A stretch of 64,000 nucleotides of DNA from Callorhinus ursinus (lineage: Eukaryota; Chordata; Mammalia; Carnivora; Otariidae), in the NCBI RefSeq assembly GCF_003265705.1, contig NW_020312775.1:8714075-8778074 (forward strand), read 5' to 3'. Both the position numbers and the translations under genes were made by a program. Shown here one piece after another: positions 1-13,429 of the stretch; position 1 is the stretch's first letter, and each line of letters starts with the position of its first letter. The notes beneath the pieces are model-generated. The model ran no database searches and had not been told where the DNA came from. It saw only the letters and a program-made list of their open reading frames with translations.

Positions 1-1134
<1,134 letters not shown>

Positions 1135-1735
1135 TTGCAGACAGAGGCCTCGAGACGAGACCTGTTTTCTGCATAAACATAGGCCTCGAGCTCCTGTTGG
1201 CTTAAAATTCTATTAACATGGGCAGGGGCCAAACGTGTATTCCTCCGCCGGCTCCCTGGCCGGTCTCAGGCGGGCTCTCAGCTAACTAAGGCCGCTAAAC
1301 ACACTCAGCGTCAGCAAAAGGGCAGACTAAACACTTGGTGCGCTGGGGCCGGAAGGCAGGCTGCAGACGGCGGATCAGATCGTACAGAAAGACAGACAGA
1401 CAGACACACGCGCTGGAGACGGGAAACCGCCCAGATACCCCAGATGCCCACCGGGTACGGACCGAGTGACGCGCGGTAATTTCAGCAGTCTGAGACTCGC
1501 GGCAGGTCCGGAGGGACTGACTAGCAGACACGCACTGGGTCAGCTCAGGCGGGAGGCGGTTCCGGACAGATGCGGGGCGGAGTCAGAGGAGAAGGGCAGA
1601 TGCGCAGCGGGCGGGCAGAGCGGGGACCATGGACGTGGATTGCTCTCCGCAGGACAGACCGACCCAAGGACGAAAACCATTTAGCTGTGGTAGGGCGGGC
1701 GGGGCGTGAGGAAACCCGGAACCCTGCTAAGTAAC
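1135..1735 (-). promoter_or_regulatory. PABPC5: CpG-rich promoter/first-exon region of PABPC5
   Basis: The block is clearly richer in G+C and CpG than the AT-rich flanks. It has GC boxes (GGGGCGG near 1574-1581 and a GGGCGGGCGGGGCG stretch near 1692-1705), a GACA tetranucleotide run (1391-1406) and an ETS-like GGAAGCGGGAAGT on the minus strand near 1736-1750. It sits 0.4-1 kb upstream of an intact X-linked gene, so it is most simply the promoter and 5' untranslated exon. Short ORFs on both strands are expected by chance in GC-rich DNA and are not annotated. In human an antisense RNA gene (PABPC5-AS1) is known at this locus, so bidirectional transcription is possible but not shown here. Confidence 0.6.
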
Positions 1736-1756
1736 TTCCCGCTTCCTCTGTGCCAA

Positions 1757-1758
1757 GA

Positions 1759-1787
<29 letters not shown>
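1757..1787. repeat. poly(A) tract
   Basis: A run of about 29 A residues follows the GC-rich block directly, followed by AGCTTTTTC. No recognisable retroelement body precedes it, so I call it simple sequence. It marks the abrupt change from GC-rich promoter DNA to the AT-rich desert. Confidence 0.85.
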
Positions 1788-1790
<3 letters not shown>

Positions 1791-2381
1791 TTTTCAATAT
1801 TTTCTTTATTTTAAAATTTTATGTTTTTATTTATTATCTTAAAATATTAATTTTAGGCTGCTGATCCCAAAATCAAAGCAGGAGGTGGTCACCTAGGCAG
1901 AAGGAACTCTCATACTTTTTTTAATAAAAAATAATTCCCAATACTATTTCTGCTTAGGAAATAAGATACAGGGTTGCATACTTTCCTGGGTTAATTGGAA
2001 AGTCAGAATTGACAGCTGTACTGGATTCCCATTACAGTGCTAAATGATCACAGGGTCAAATAAAACACAGGGCCATGTTGTGTTTGGCCTTTATCCTTAC
2101 TCCATTAAACTCCAGCATAATGATCACATTATCCCCAGGTAGTAGGCAGAATTCTTTTCACTGTTCCAGTAAGATTTTAATGACTGGAGAACCATAAAAT
2201 GGCTTTTTATGATACCTTGTGCCACAAAACGTTGAAAATGTGCTGTCTCCATAATCACATATTACAAAATCTTACTGAAAGAGATAAAAACTGCAGAATC
2301 AATACAAAATGTGTGATTAATGTTCACAGATGAAATAAACATGTAAAAATATAGGCACTTTATGCATTAATTACTGATTAT
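1788..2381. other. AT-rich intergenic DNA, no gene seen
   Basis: No ORF, RNA gene or recognised repeat. It separates the PABPC5 promoter region from the first L1. Confidence 0.6.
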
Positions 2382-4140
2382 TTTTTAAGTTTTTATTTAA
2401 ATTCCAGTTGGTTAACATACAGTGTTAGTTTCAGGTGTACAATATAGTGAGTGATTTAACACTTCCATACAGCACCTGGTGCTCATCACAAGTGCACTCT
2501 TTAATCCCCATCACCAATGTAACCCATCCCCCCAGTCACCTCCCCTCTGGTAATCATCAGTTTGCTCTCTATGGTTAAGAATCTGTTTCTTGGTTTGTCT
2601 CCCACTCTTTTTCTTTTCCCCTTTGCTCATTTGTTTTGCTTCTTAAATTCCACATATGAGTGAAATCATATGGTATTTGTCTTTTCCTGACTGACTTACT
2701 TCCCTTAGCATAATATTCTCTAGCACCATCCATGTCTTTGCAAATAGCAAGATTTCATTCTTTCTTATGGCTGAGTTATAGTCCATTGTATATACACAAT
2801 CTTGTGTATGATATATATAATATTCATATATATACATACCACCTCTTCTTTATCCATTCTTCAGTTGATGGACACTTGGGTTATTTCCATAATTTGGCTA
2901 TTGTAGATAATGCTGCTATAAACTTCGGGGTGCATGTATCCATTTGAATCACTATTTTTGTATTCTTTGGGTAGATACCTAGTAGTACAGTTGCTAGATC
3001 ATAGGATAGTCCTATATTTAACTTTTTGAGGATCCTGCATACTGTTTTCCAGAGTTTCTGCACCAGTGTGCATTTCCACTAACAGTGCAAGAGGGTTCCT
3101 CTTTCTGCACATTTTCACCAACACCTGTTGTTTCCTGTATTGTTGCTTTTAACCATTCTGACAAGTGTGAGTTCATATCTCAATGTAGTTTTGACTTGTA
3201 TTTCCCTGATGATCAAGGATGTGAGCATTTTCTCATGTGTCTGTTGGCCATCTGTATGTCATCTTTGGAAAAGTTTCTATTCATGTCTTCTGCCCACTTT
3301 TAAATTTGATTATTCACTTTTGGGGTGTTGAGTTGTATAAGTTCTTTATATATTTTAGATACTAACCCTTTATCAGATATGTCATTTGCAAATATCTTCT
3401 CACATTCCGAAGGTTGCCTTTTAGTTTTGTTGATTGTTTCCTTCACTGTACAGAATCTTTTTATCTTGATGAAGTCCCAGTTGCTTATTTTTGCTTTATT
3501 TCCTTTGTCTCAGGAGACATATCTAAAATGAATTTGCTATGGCCTATGTCAAAGAGGTTACTGCCTGTGTTCCCCTTTAGGATTTTTATGATTTCAGGTT
3601 TCACATTTAGGTCTTTGATCCATTTTGAATTTATTTTTGTGTATGGTGTAAGAAAATGGTCCAATTTCATTCTTTTGCATATTGCTGTCCAGTTTTCCCA
3701 CTGTTATTTGTTGAAGAGACTTTTTTTCTATTGGATATTCTTTCCTGCTTTGCTGAAGATTAATTGATCATATAGTTGTGGGTTCATTTCTGGGTTTTCT
3801 ATTCTGTTCCATTGATCTATGTGTCTATTTTTGTGCCAGTACCATATTGTTTTGATCACTATAGCTTTGTAATATAACTTGAAGTCCAGAATTGTGATGT
3901 CTCCAGACTTGCTTTTCTTTTTCAAGATTGCTTTGGCTATTTGGGGTCTTTTGTGGTTCCATGCAAATTTGGGGATTGCTTATTTTAACACTCTGAAAAA
4001 TGCTGATGGTATTTTGATAGGGATTTCATTAAATGTGAACATTGCTTTGGATAGTATAGACATTTTAACAATATTTGTTCTTCCAATCCATGAGCATGGA
4101 GTGTCTTTAATTATGAATTTCAGCATGAGTTTTCAAATTT
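2382..4140 (-). mobile_element. L1a: 5'-truncated LINE-1, 3' UTR plus C-terminal ORF2
   Basis: The reverse complement ends in a typical carnivore L1 3' end (A-rich tail at 2382-2400, AATTCCAG motif, ACACTGTATGTTAAC). Upstream of it the complement encodes L1 ORF2 C-terminal text, for example WTHPKFIAALSTIAKLWK-like residues near 2881-2950 and [14 protein letters not shown] near 3620-3670. It stops abruptly around 4140, the usual result of 5' truncation. The frame is broken by several stops. Confidence 0.9.
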
Positions 4141-7014
4141 AAACCATGGCAAGAAACAATGTTATAAGCTTAGACTCAACTCAGGTTTCCCACTATATCT
4201 CTCTCCTTAAAGTTTGTGAGAAATTGTTTTGGAAAGGAGTGTTTCCTTCTCTTTGGAAAATCATCAATGTCTGTAACACACAGCTCCTCATCTAGTCCTT
4301 TCCACAACCTCTCCCCTCTAAAAGAAAATCCAAACAAAACTTATATCAATACTATTATGCTGGAAAAGATCCTGGCAATAACAAAGAATGCAGGTGAAGG
4401 ACATCACCCCAAAGGATGTTGTTTTAAGAAGAAATTAATATAATAACAGGCTAAATTCATGTGGTGCTTCATTTTTTACATCTTACATTTTCTATTAGAC
4501 TGTGTAGCTGACTAAAGATAAAAATTTACCCTCATTATTTACTCAAATATTTAGTAAATTTCTTTATTGAGCTCTTGTGCTTGCTTTATAGGATTCTTAG
4601 GTAGGACATGGAGACCATGTGAGAAAGGCAAATACAAACAAAAAATATAATAGAGATAGACTAACAAAAACTAGTATTACAGTATAACCACAGTGACCAA
4701 CATGTAGAAACACTCGTGAACACCTGCTTAGCTTATTGTATTTTGAAGAAAAAAAACAAAACATCTCTCCTTGTGACTTTAGTTAACAATGGGCTAGAAT
4801 TTTGGACTGTTTTTCTTTATCTTATTTAAAAATATTATTTTACTGCAAATATTATATTAAAATAACACAAATCCAAGTGGATAATTCCCACAATATTATC
4901 ACTGAGTCAAATCAATATTTTATTTTTATGTAATCATCTAAATGTTTTCCATATTCCAATTCATTTGTGCATATTTTCTCTAAGATTATAGATATGTTTG
5001 GGTTGTTAAAAATAATTATTTTTAAGATAAACTCCTTTCTATACTTATTTGCTATTTTGGGGTCATTAAAGTATAGACATTCTAAACTATAGTGAACTTT
5101 TTATTGGGTCAAAAATCAGAAATTTAGAACTGCTTTGAAATGAGTGAATTTTAGTAGTGTTCCCTCTGCTAGATGGATGTTTATGGGAAAAAAAAATTTT
5201 TACCTGTAATTTGTTTAATCCTTTTAAAATTTAAATTGAGAAGAATCTGTAAAACAAAAATTAGATATGGAACATTTCTCTATCATTATTATTATATATT
5301 CAAGGAAAGTTTAAAGCCTATTATAAATATGATTCATATATGAAATCCATTAAAAATCCCCACCCAGATTCCTAAGGCAATTGGTTGAAGCACATCTGAG
5401 GCTTTCCAAATTTGAGAAATATTTTGCATGAGAAAAGAATCCTGAACAACTGGCATTCTAAGTGCATCTCATCACATGTTGTTATTTACAGTTAATAGCA
5501 ATGTGTCAGCATGCATGGAAGAAAAGGAAAGTTGGGAATTTATTTTTCAGCTTTGTCTTAACAGGCACTTGATTCTATGTTTCCAGTTAAAAGTATCAGC
5601 AGTACAAATTGCTGAGACTTCACAATGAAACTAAATTTGCTGCTTTCTTCCTTGCCTGGTACAGTATGGGGGTTGTAAATTGGCATGGAAATTTAAAGCA
5701 GGTTCTTGTTGGTGCACAGCACAAATTAGTTATATATGGGAATGGTAGTTTTTCATCTTCAGTTGTCTCTGATGCAGCTTCTACGAAATAATTGTTGTTC
5801 TGTTAACTGAATACCACTCTGTAATTGCAAAAAAACAAAAAATGTTGCAGCTGTTTTGTTGACATTCTGAATGCTTCTAAGTAAATACAAATTTTTTTAT
5901 TAGTATTGTCTTTTTCATAGGTCTGAAAGTTTTCTTCTTGAGCGGAAGCTAGCTAGTCTTTTGCTTTTGCCCATTTTGGATCACATGGATTATAACAGTA
6001 TTTATATTTTCATATAGTTAGCTGATAAAAAGCTTTTGTCTGCACCCTGCATATTCATGATGAGGGTAATAAAAGTTGAATTGAGACTGTTTTCATCCAT
6101 AACTGAAACTCAAATCTTGATCGATTGATACCAGATCTCACATAGCCCAGTCACATTTATAAAGTGAAGAGTAACCAGTCTATTCACAGCATTGGATTAG
6201 TAGAATCAAACATTTTGAAAAGTCTGTCCTTGAAGGACTAAGGGAAAAGTATGTTCTAATCTTTACATGAGGAGTCTACATTCTTTAACTCCCATTACCA
6301 TGTAATGGCAGTTATATTTGCAATTCCTTGCAATTCCCACATTAAAGAAGACCTGAAAATGTATCCCCAAAAGTGTGAACTTAAAATACAAGACTGCCAT
6401 ATTAAATTTTTTGTTGACATTAGTCCCAGCAAAGGCTCTGGAAAAACATGCTGGCTGTAAATGTCTTCTCCTATTTATCTGAATATGGATTTCTTAGGAA
6501 ACTTGACTTTCCATTAAAGGTATTTTTAATTAGTTGGGCCAACTTCTAAAATGTATGCCACATTTAAAATCAGGTATATTTTCCTATATTATAGTTTGTT
6601 CCTTTATAAAAGTCAAATAGACCTAAGGGAAGAAGACACATAAAACTTTGTATTTCAGTATGAGTTATCTGATTTGAATTTGATTTTTCTTTATAAAACC
6701 CTAACTCATTCATTAGAGTCATGTTTATCTACTTAACAGTTTAGGGAACAATTTGGCAATTTTGTGTTTTTTTGAGATTATTGTTCTATTAAAGTGCCAG
6801 TGTTTTAAAATAGCGTTCTTGTAATTTTACATGCTTTTGTGATGGAGTGCTGTTTTATTATATAATTTTGACTTGGATTCTTTCCATTTGCATTTGTTTA
6901 TGTAATTTCAGGAGGAATACTGAGCATCTGAGTCCTGGATGATACTAATAAATTAATAATTGCAGAGGTTTTAAAAAAATTTGCTGCTTTCTTGAGTGAA
7001 GTCTGGGATGACTG
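4141..7014. other. AT-rich intergenic DNA, no gene seen
   Basis: About 2.9 kb without a recognisable gene or young repeat. ORFs stay below 80 codons (for example 5609-5791) and match nothing I know. Old degraded repeats could be hidden here. Confidence 0.55.
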
Positions 7015-7034
7015 AAAAAAATATTATAAAGTTA

Positions 7035-7233
7035 GGGGCGCCTGGCTGGCTCAGTTGGTTAAGCAACTGCCTTCGGCTCAGGTCATGATCCTGGAGTCCC
7101 GGGATCGAGTCCCACATCAGGCTCCCTGCTCAGCAGGGAGTCTGCTTCTCCCTCTGACCCTCTTCCCTCTCGTGCTCTCTATCTCTCATTCTCTCTCTCT
7201 CAAATAAACAAAATCTTTAAAAATAAATAAATA
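7035..7233 (+). mobile_element. CAN-SINE S1
   Basis: The head GGGGCGCCTGGCTGGCTCAG carries the tRNA-derived A-box region. It is followed by GGTCATGATCC, a B-box-like GGGATCGAGTCCC, a CT-rich stretch and an AAATAAA tail. Flanks repeat AATATTATAAAGTTA (7015-7034 and 7234-7253), a near-perfect 19-20 bp target duplication. Confidence 0.97.
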
Positions 7234-7527
7234 AAAAAAATATTATAAAGTTAAAACTTCATTACCTATTACTTGACTCATTTTTTTTTAGATACAGGAA
7301 AATTGCAAGAAAACAATTTGATGTTGAGAATGTGATATGAACAGGCATTTTTATAGTAGGTTTTGGAGCCAGTAGTGATTCTTCTTTTCTATTTCCAAAA
7401 ATTTTATCCTGATAATCCTGAAGGACATTGATAAGATTAATTATCAAAGAATTATTAATTTGTGTTTATTAGAATATACTTACTAAAGTGAGAAAGTGGC
7501 CAAAACTAGAAAAGTTTCAAAAGAGTT

Positions 7528-7930
7528 TACAATGGAACAGAATTAATTACTCAGCCAGCAAAAATTTGCCATTTACAGTGATGTGGATGGAGCTAGAATG
7601 TATTATGCTAAGCAAAATAAGTCAGATAAAGACAAATACCATGTGATTTCACTCATATGTGGAATTTAAGAAACAAAGCAGATGAACATATGGGAGGGGA
7701 GGAAAGACAGAGTTTAACAAACCATAAAAAACTCTTAAAGATAGAGAACAAATTCAGGGTTGATGAAGGGAAGTAGGTGGGGGAATGGACTAGATGAATG
7801 ATGGGTATTGAGGACACTTGTTATGATGAGCACTGGGTGTTGTATTTAAGTGATGAATCACTGAATTCTCCTGAAACTAGTATTGCACTGCATGTTAACT
7901 AGAATTTAAATAAAAATTTGAAAAAAAAGG
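7528..7930 (+). mobile_element. L1b: LINE-1 3' end
   Basis: It starts in the ATTACTCAGCCA segment of ORF2, passes through CACTCATATGTGGAATTTAAG and ends with AATTTAAATAAAAATTTG plus an A-rich tail. Only the last ~400 bp of an L1 are present. Confidence 0.9.
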
Positions 7931-8230
7931 AAGGTGCTGAATAGAAAGTTTTTGAGAATATTTTATTTAATAAAAATTGCAAAGTACTGAAAAAAGAATT
8001 AATGCTAAATTGTTAATAAATCAGAATGTCTTATTCTTCAATATTTAACCAAAATTTCAGTATTTTTAAATTATAGAACTATATCTTAGATATTCAAGGT
8101 AGTAACTATAATTCATACATTTATAATCCTAGGGGACTTTTTCAAAATTAACACAAATGTATTAGTTTAATATAATTTCTTTTTTTCATTTGTAACATGA
8201 ACTAAATTTCTGTTGAATAAAAAGTCATAT
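7931..8230. other. AT-rich spacer
   Basis: No gene or clear repeat between L1b and L1c. Confidence 0.5.
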
Positions 8231-8398
8231 CCTTTTGATTCTAACCATTTTGAAAAGTATAAGGTAATATCTCATTGTGGTTTTGATTTGCGTTTTCCTA
8301 ATGATTAGTGAAGTTGAACATCTTTTCATGTGCCTGTTGGCCATGTGTATGACTTCTTTGGAAAAAAAAATGTCTATTCAGGACTTCTGCCCATTTTT

Positions 8399-8602
8399 AT
8401 TTTTTTATTTTTTTTAAGATTTTATTTATTTATTTGACAGAGAGAGACACAGTGAGAGAGGGAACACAAGCAGGGGGAGTGGGAGAGGGAGAAGCAGGCT
8501 TCCCGCTGAGCAGGGAGCCCGATGTGGGGCTCCATCCCAGGACTCTGGGATCATGACCTGAGCCGAAGGCAGACGCTTAACGACTAAGCCACCCAGGCGC
8601 CC
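8399..8602 (-). mobile_element. CAN-SINE S2
   Basis: The reverse complement begins GGGCGCCTGGGTGGCTTAG and ends in the A/T-rich tail (AAATAAATAAAATC). It is flanked by TCTGCCCATTTTT at 8386-8398 and 8603-8615, a perfect 13-bp target duplication, inside L1c. Confidence 0.97.
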
Positions 8603-8621
8603 TCTGCCCATTTTTAAAGGT

Positions 8622-8710
8622 AATATATATATACTATATATATATAATATATATATTAGTATTATTTGGTATATTAATGGTTTTATATATATATATATAT
8701 ATATATATTG
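8622..8710. repeat. (AT)n microsatellite, interrupted
   Basis: Two TA/AT dinucleotide arrays (about 8622-8655 and 8685-8710) separated by a short non-repetitive stretch, within L1c. Confidence 0.9.
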
Positions 8711-10170
8711 AGTTGTGTTTTTTATATATTTTGGATTTTAACCCCTTAGCAGATATCATTTTCAAATATCTTCTCCTATTCAGTAGGTTACCCTTTTATT
8801 TTGTTAATGGTTTCCTTTGCAGTGCAAAAGCTTTTTGTTTTGGAGTAGTCCCATTAGTTTATTTTTGCTTTGGTTTCCATTGACTGAGGAGACATATATA
8901 GAAAAATGTTGCTAAGGACAATGTCAAATAAATTACTGCTTGTGTTTTCTTCAAGGAGTTTTATGGTTTATATGTCACATTTAGGTCTTTAATCCATTTT
9001 GAGTTTATTTTTGTGTTTGGTGTAAGAAAGAGGTCCAGTTTCATTCTTTTGCATATAGCTATCCAGTTTCACCAAAAGCATTTATTAAAGAGACTATGTT
9101 TTCCCCATTGTATATTATTGCCTCTGTCAAAGATGATTTGACCATATAAGTGTGGATTTATTTATGAGCCTTCTATTCTGTTCTATTGATCTATATGTCT
9201 ATTTTTGTATCAGTACCATACTGTTTAGATTACCATAGCTCTGTATTATATCTGGAAATATGGGATTGAAATAACAAGTGTTGACAAAAATGTGGAGGAA
9301 AAGGAACCCTTGTGCACTGTTGATGGGAATGTAAATTGATGCTGCCCATGTGAAAACAGTACGGGGGTTCCTCAAAAAATTAAAAATGGAAATAGCATAT
9401 GATCCAGTAATTCCACTCCTGGGTATTTACCCAAAGAAAAGAAAAACACTAATTCCAAAAGATATATGCACCTTATGTTTTTTGTAGCATTATTTACAAT
9501 AGCCAAGATATGGAAGGAAACCCCATGTCTATCAATAGATGAATGAATAAAGAAGTTGTGGTATGTATAGACAAGAAATATTTCTTAGTCATAAAAATGA
9601 GTGAGATCTTGCCATTTGCAATAATATGAATAGATTTAGAGGATATATTGATAAGTGATATAAATCAGACAGACAAATACCATATGATTTCACCTATATG
9701 TGCAATCTATAAAACAAAACAAAACAAGTGAACAAACACTTTACAATACAGAGAACAAACTGAAAGTTGCCAAAAGGGAGGTGAGTGGATGTATGGGTGA
9801 AAGAGATAAGGGAGATTAAGAAGTGCAAACTTCCAGTTATAAAATAAGTAAGTCATGTAGGTGAAAAGCATACCATAAGGAATAGAGTCAATAATATTTT
9901 TATAATATTGTTTGGTGACAGATGGTGCTACAGTTATTGTGGTGAGCACTAAGTAATATATAGAATTGCTGAATCAATATGTTATACACTTGAAACTAAT
10001 ATGACATTATATGTTAATTATACTTCAATAAAAATAATAAAAATTAAATTTAAAAGACAAAAAACTGCAAAAATATGCATTCTGTAAAGAAATCTGAGTA
10101 TTAATAAACAATACATTATGTAACAACTTTATATATATTTAGGTTTTATTGTGTCTCCTTAGGATGCTTA

Positions 10171-10362
10171 TTTTAAGATTTTATTTATTTATTTGACAGA
10201 GAGCGACACAGCGAGAGAGGGAACACAAGCAGGGGGAGTGGGAGAGGGAGAAGCAGGCTTCCCACAGAGCAGGGAGTCTGATGACGGGCTCAAGTCCCAG
10301 GATCCTGGAATCACCACCCCAGCAGAAGGCAGATGCTTAATGATTGAGCCACCCAGGTGCCC
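10171..10362 (-). mobile_element. CAN-SINE S3
   Basis: A minus-strand SINE with tail AAGATTTTATTTATTT at its left and head ACCCAGGTGCC at its right. Target duplication CCTTAGGATGCT (10157-10168) versus CCTTAGGGTGCT (10363-10374), one mismatch. Confidence 0.95.
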
Positions 10363-10618
10363 CCTTAGGGTGCTCTTTTAATTAGATCCTCTAAGTTTAA
10401 AATAAATGTAAAGACTACTACTTGTGAATTTATGCAACTGATATGTAGTCACAATCTAGCCTATCTAAAAGTTTATATAGCATATATGATGTTGAATCAA
10501 AGTATTTTCTGTTATGATGCACTAAAATAGGGTAGGAGTATCATCTATTTGGCAGATAGTCTCAAATTTCTTTCTCCTCACTAGGGTCCGTTTACTGAAC
10601 AGATGTCTCATACAGGAA

Positions 10619-10640
10619 AACACACACACACACACACACC
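10619..10640. repeat. (CA)n microsatellite
   Basis: About ten uninterrupted CA units in otherwise AT-rich DNA. Confidence 0.92.
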
Positions 10641-10727
10641 ATACTCTGATTAAAACATTGAGTTATAGTCATTTTACTTGATTTATAACAAGAAATAAAT
10701 ATTTTAAATGTAAATTTTGTGCTATAT

Positions 10728-11400
10728 TCTTGTTTTTTAAATTATGGTTAAAACAGACAAAGTTTACCATCTTAATGAGTTTAAGTGTACAATTCAGTGG
10801 CATCAACTATACTCACATTGTTGTGCAACTAACACCACTGTCTCCAGAATTCTTTTCATCTTGCTGAACTGAAACTCTCTACCCATTAATTTATGCTTTA
10901 AATGACACTTTAACATATGTTAAGCCATTTCTTTTTTTTTAAAGATTTTATTTATTTGAGAGAGAGAGAATGAGAGAGAGAGAGAGAGAGAGAGAGCACA
11001 TGAGAGGGGGGAAGGTCAGAGGGAGAAGCAGACTCCCTGTCGAGCAGGGAGCCGGATGCGGGACTTGATCCCAGGACTCCAGGATCATGACCTGAGCTGA
11101 AGGCAGTTGCTTAACCAACTGAGCCACCCAGGTGCCCCAAGCCATTTCTTTATAGGGCATTAAGGCTTTAAATTATTTTATTATCATGATACACAATGCT
11201 TTAATAAACATCCTTATTCACATATAATATATTCACATTGCAATATATTATTGCTCCTATTTCTATTAGCTAGATTTTCAGAAGTGGGGATTGCACAATT
11301 AAATGGTATATGTATTATTATTTGGTTATATATACTAGGCAGATTTCTTTCAAATATGCTATAGTAATTTACTTAATTTACCAACAACATGAAAATTTGG
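10728..11400 (-). mobile_element. L1d: ancient L1M-type 3' UTR
   Basis: It contains the old-L1 text (plus strand) AAGTGTACAATTCAGTGGC, CATTGTTGTGCAACTAAC and TCTTTTCATCTTGCTGAAC, which is familiar from mammal-wide L1M 3' UTRs. The segment continues after the SINE at 10935-11138, so the SINE split an already old L1. The exact subfamily and right boundary are not resolvable by eye. Confidence 0.65.
10935..11138 (-). mobile_element. CAN-SINE S4
   Basis: A minus-strand SINE with a (GA)n-rich body at 10958-10996 and head GAGCCACCCAGGTGCCCC. Perfect target duplication AAGCCATTTCTTT at 10922-10934 and 11139-11151. Confidence 0.97.
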
Positions 11401-11442
11401 ATGAAATGGCCAATTCCTAGCAAAATAAGAATTACCAAATTT

Positions 11443-11605
11443 TGGGGCACCTGGGTGGCTCAGTCTTTAAACGTCTGCCTTCCGCTCGGGTCATGATCCC
11501 AGGGTCCTGGGAAGCCTGCTTCTCCTGCTCCCGCTCCCCCTGCTCGTGATCCCTCTCTTGCTATCTCTCTTTCTCTGTCAAATAAATAAATAAAATCTTA
11601 AAAAA
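11443..11605 (+). mobile_element. CAN-SINE S5, internally deleted
   Basis: It has head GGGGCACCTGGGTGGCTCAG and tail AAATAAATAAAATC with target duplication AAGAATTACCAAATTT (11427-11442 and 11606-11621). The body jumps from GGGTCCTGGGA directly to AGCCTGCTTCTCC, so about 40-50 bp including the B-box-like segment and the CTCCCTGCTCAG block is missing compared with the other copies. Confidence 0.95.
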
Positions 11606-11621
11606 AAGAATTACCAAATTT

Positions 11622-12577
11622 GATTCAAAGGAAAAATAGAAGAACAATTGCTAATGTCCATATTAGAGAATTATTTTACATATGCTATTAAAAAAATCAG
11701 GCACAGGTGATTTTATAATTGAGTACTCTTCTATAGTCTTTAAGAAAATGCAAGTAGGGTCAGTGCTATTCAATCTATCTCCAACTAAATAGTAGGTCAC
11801 TTTTATAAAATTAAGAGAGAATTCTCATAAACCCAGCTTTTCTTTTCAAACTAGAATAAAGTTATAGACTGATGGTTGGCCCATTTACTGATAGAACTTG
11901 GATAACTATTGACTTAGTTGTGTGTTATGTATGAGTGTGACAGTAGGCAGATTGCTGGAGCAGGGTTAAGTTTTACATAATAAGGATTTAAGGGGATATG
12001 TGATGGGAAGATAATTAAAGACTTCTGGTTTAGAGTGGCAAAACAAAATAAAACATTCCACATATTGACCATCATAGCTTATACTTTTTTCCTTCCTTCT
12101 GGACTATCTGTTCAGAAGTGTAAAGCATGGGAAACAGTTCTCCACAGATAAGGAACATTGAACATTTAAATAGAGGATTGAAGAAAATTCTCTGCTTGTC
12201 TTTTCTGACATAGAAGTTCAGGTGTAACATAATATATTATTGTTTAATCTTTATCAATGGGAGGATCATAGTTTCTTTCTCTTAAGACGTCCCACATCCC
12301 CAAATCCCTGTCTTGTGGCTATCGGTACACTAAGTACTCAGAAAATTCCTGAGAAAGCTGTTGGGACTCCTCATGTATATTTCTTGGTCATCCATATTAA
12401 TCCTCACAGCAGGTGACAGGAATTGTATGCCCATTTTGTTCTGAGATAATATTATAATAATAATTATCTCCATGCTTTCATACATATAGCGGTAGTTATA
12501 TTAAGTGGCCATTAGATTCACAGGTGAAAATCCTACATTTTCATTTTGGTCTTTTAATGAATTCCTTAGTACTTTTC
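11622..12577. other. Intergenic DNA, no gene seen
   Basis: No recognisable gene, RNA or young repeat between S5 and S6. Confidence 0.55.
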
Positions 12578-12594
12578 CTTTGCCATGTTTCTAA

Positions 12595-12821
12595 CTATTT
12601 CTTTGTTTTTTTTTAAAGATTTTATTTGTTTATTTGAGAGAGAAAGCAAGAGAGATCGAGAGAGAGCTCAAGCACAGGAGAGAGGGAGAAGCAGAAGGGA
12701 GAGGGAGAAACAGACTCCCCACTGAGCAGGAAGCCCAACGTCAGGCTCAATCCCAGGACCCTGGGATCATGACCTGAGCTGAAGGCAGACACTTAACCAA
12801 CTGAGCCACCCAGACACCCCT
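12595..12821 (-). mobile_element. CAN-SINE S6
   Basis: A minus-strand SINE with a partly duplicated AGAGGGAGAAGCAG segment in the body (about 12680-12712). Perfect 17-bp target duplication CTTTGCCATGTTTCTAA at 12578-12594 and 12822-12838. Confidence 0.97.
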
Positions 12822-12838
12822 CTTTGCCATGTTTCTAA

Positions 12839-13429
12839 ATACACTCTTAAAAATAAAAGTCTTACATTATATATATATTTTCCATAAAATACTTTTTTGG
12901 AGGTGCATTGGCACAAGAGAAATATTAATACCTTTATAAAAGTTATGATGATTTCTACAATTATTTTATTAAAATTATAATTTAATTCCTTGCTTAAAAA
13001 CATAGTTCCTGTGCAATATCAGAGAGCCTAAATGGCAAGCTAGATTTTGACAACATAAAAACTTGCAGAAACTTCAAAGTTTAAAGTAAACTAATTCATC
13101 TGATCTGGAAAGGAGATACAAATTCTAGTCCCTTAGATATTCTTCAATAAAGAGTCATCAGCAATGCTTAGTTTTTGATTTATAGTATAATAAAAATAGT
13201 TATTTATTGACGTGGAACAATACCTAGGCTGTAGCACATTTCCAGTAGAAATGCAGTCCTCTTATAGGTATTTAAATAAATATAGATTGGGGGATAAATC
13301 TACCACAAACTTTCAAAAGATATAAGGAGTACTGGGATTGTTACTATTAACTAAAATAGTTCTCTTGTGGCTAGTTATTTCCTCTTATTTTCTTCATAAC
13401 ATATTTAAGATTTACTATGAAATTTTGAC
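12839..13429. other. Intergenic DNA, no gene seen
   Basis: AT-rich sequence with a short (AT)n run near 12870. It is the target into which L1e was inserted. Confidence 0.55.

Larger units (their letters stand above)
8231..10050 (+). mobile_element. L1c: LINE-1 with 5' inversion (twin priming)
   Basis: The left part (8231-about 9258) is L1 ORF2 on the minus strand. The right part (about 9262-10050) is L1 on the plus strand through the 3' UTR and A-rich tail. In element coordinates the inverted segment ends near the 'ATGGCTAAAATC' region and the direct part resumes at 'AACAAGTGTTGAC', the very next L1 sequence, so nothing substantial is lost at the switch. That is the signature of twin priming. 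SINE S2 and an AT microsatellite interrupt the inverted arm. Confidence 0.88.

Noticed and set aside
1295..1684. Overlapping ORFs on both strands in the CpG-rich block
   Set aside because: GC-rich DNA has few stop codons, and neither product has recognisable motifs. More likely 5' UTR and promoter DNA.
5609..5791. Small ORF in the unique region 4141-7014
   Set aside because: It is 60 codons without motifs, splice context or promoter, and cannot be distinguished from chance.
8622..8710. Palindromic AT arrays as a possible fragile site or origin
   Set aside because: The arrays are short, ordinary microsatellites inside an L1; nothing points to a special role.
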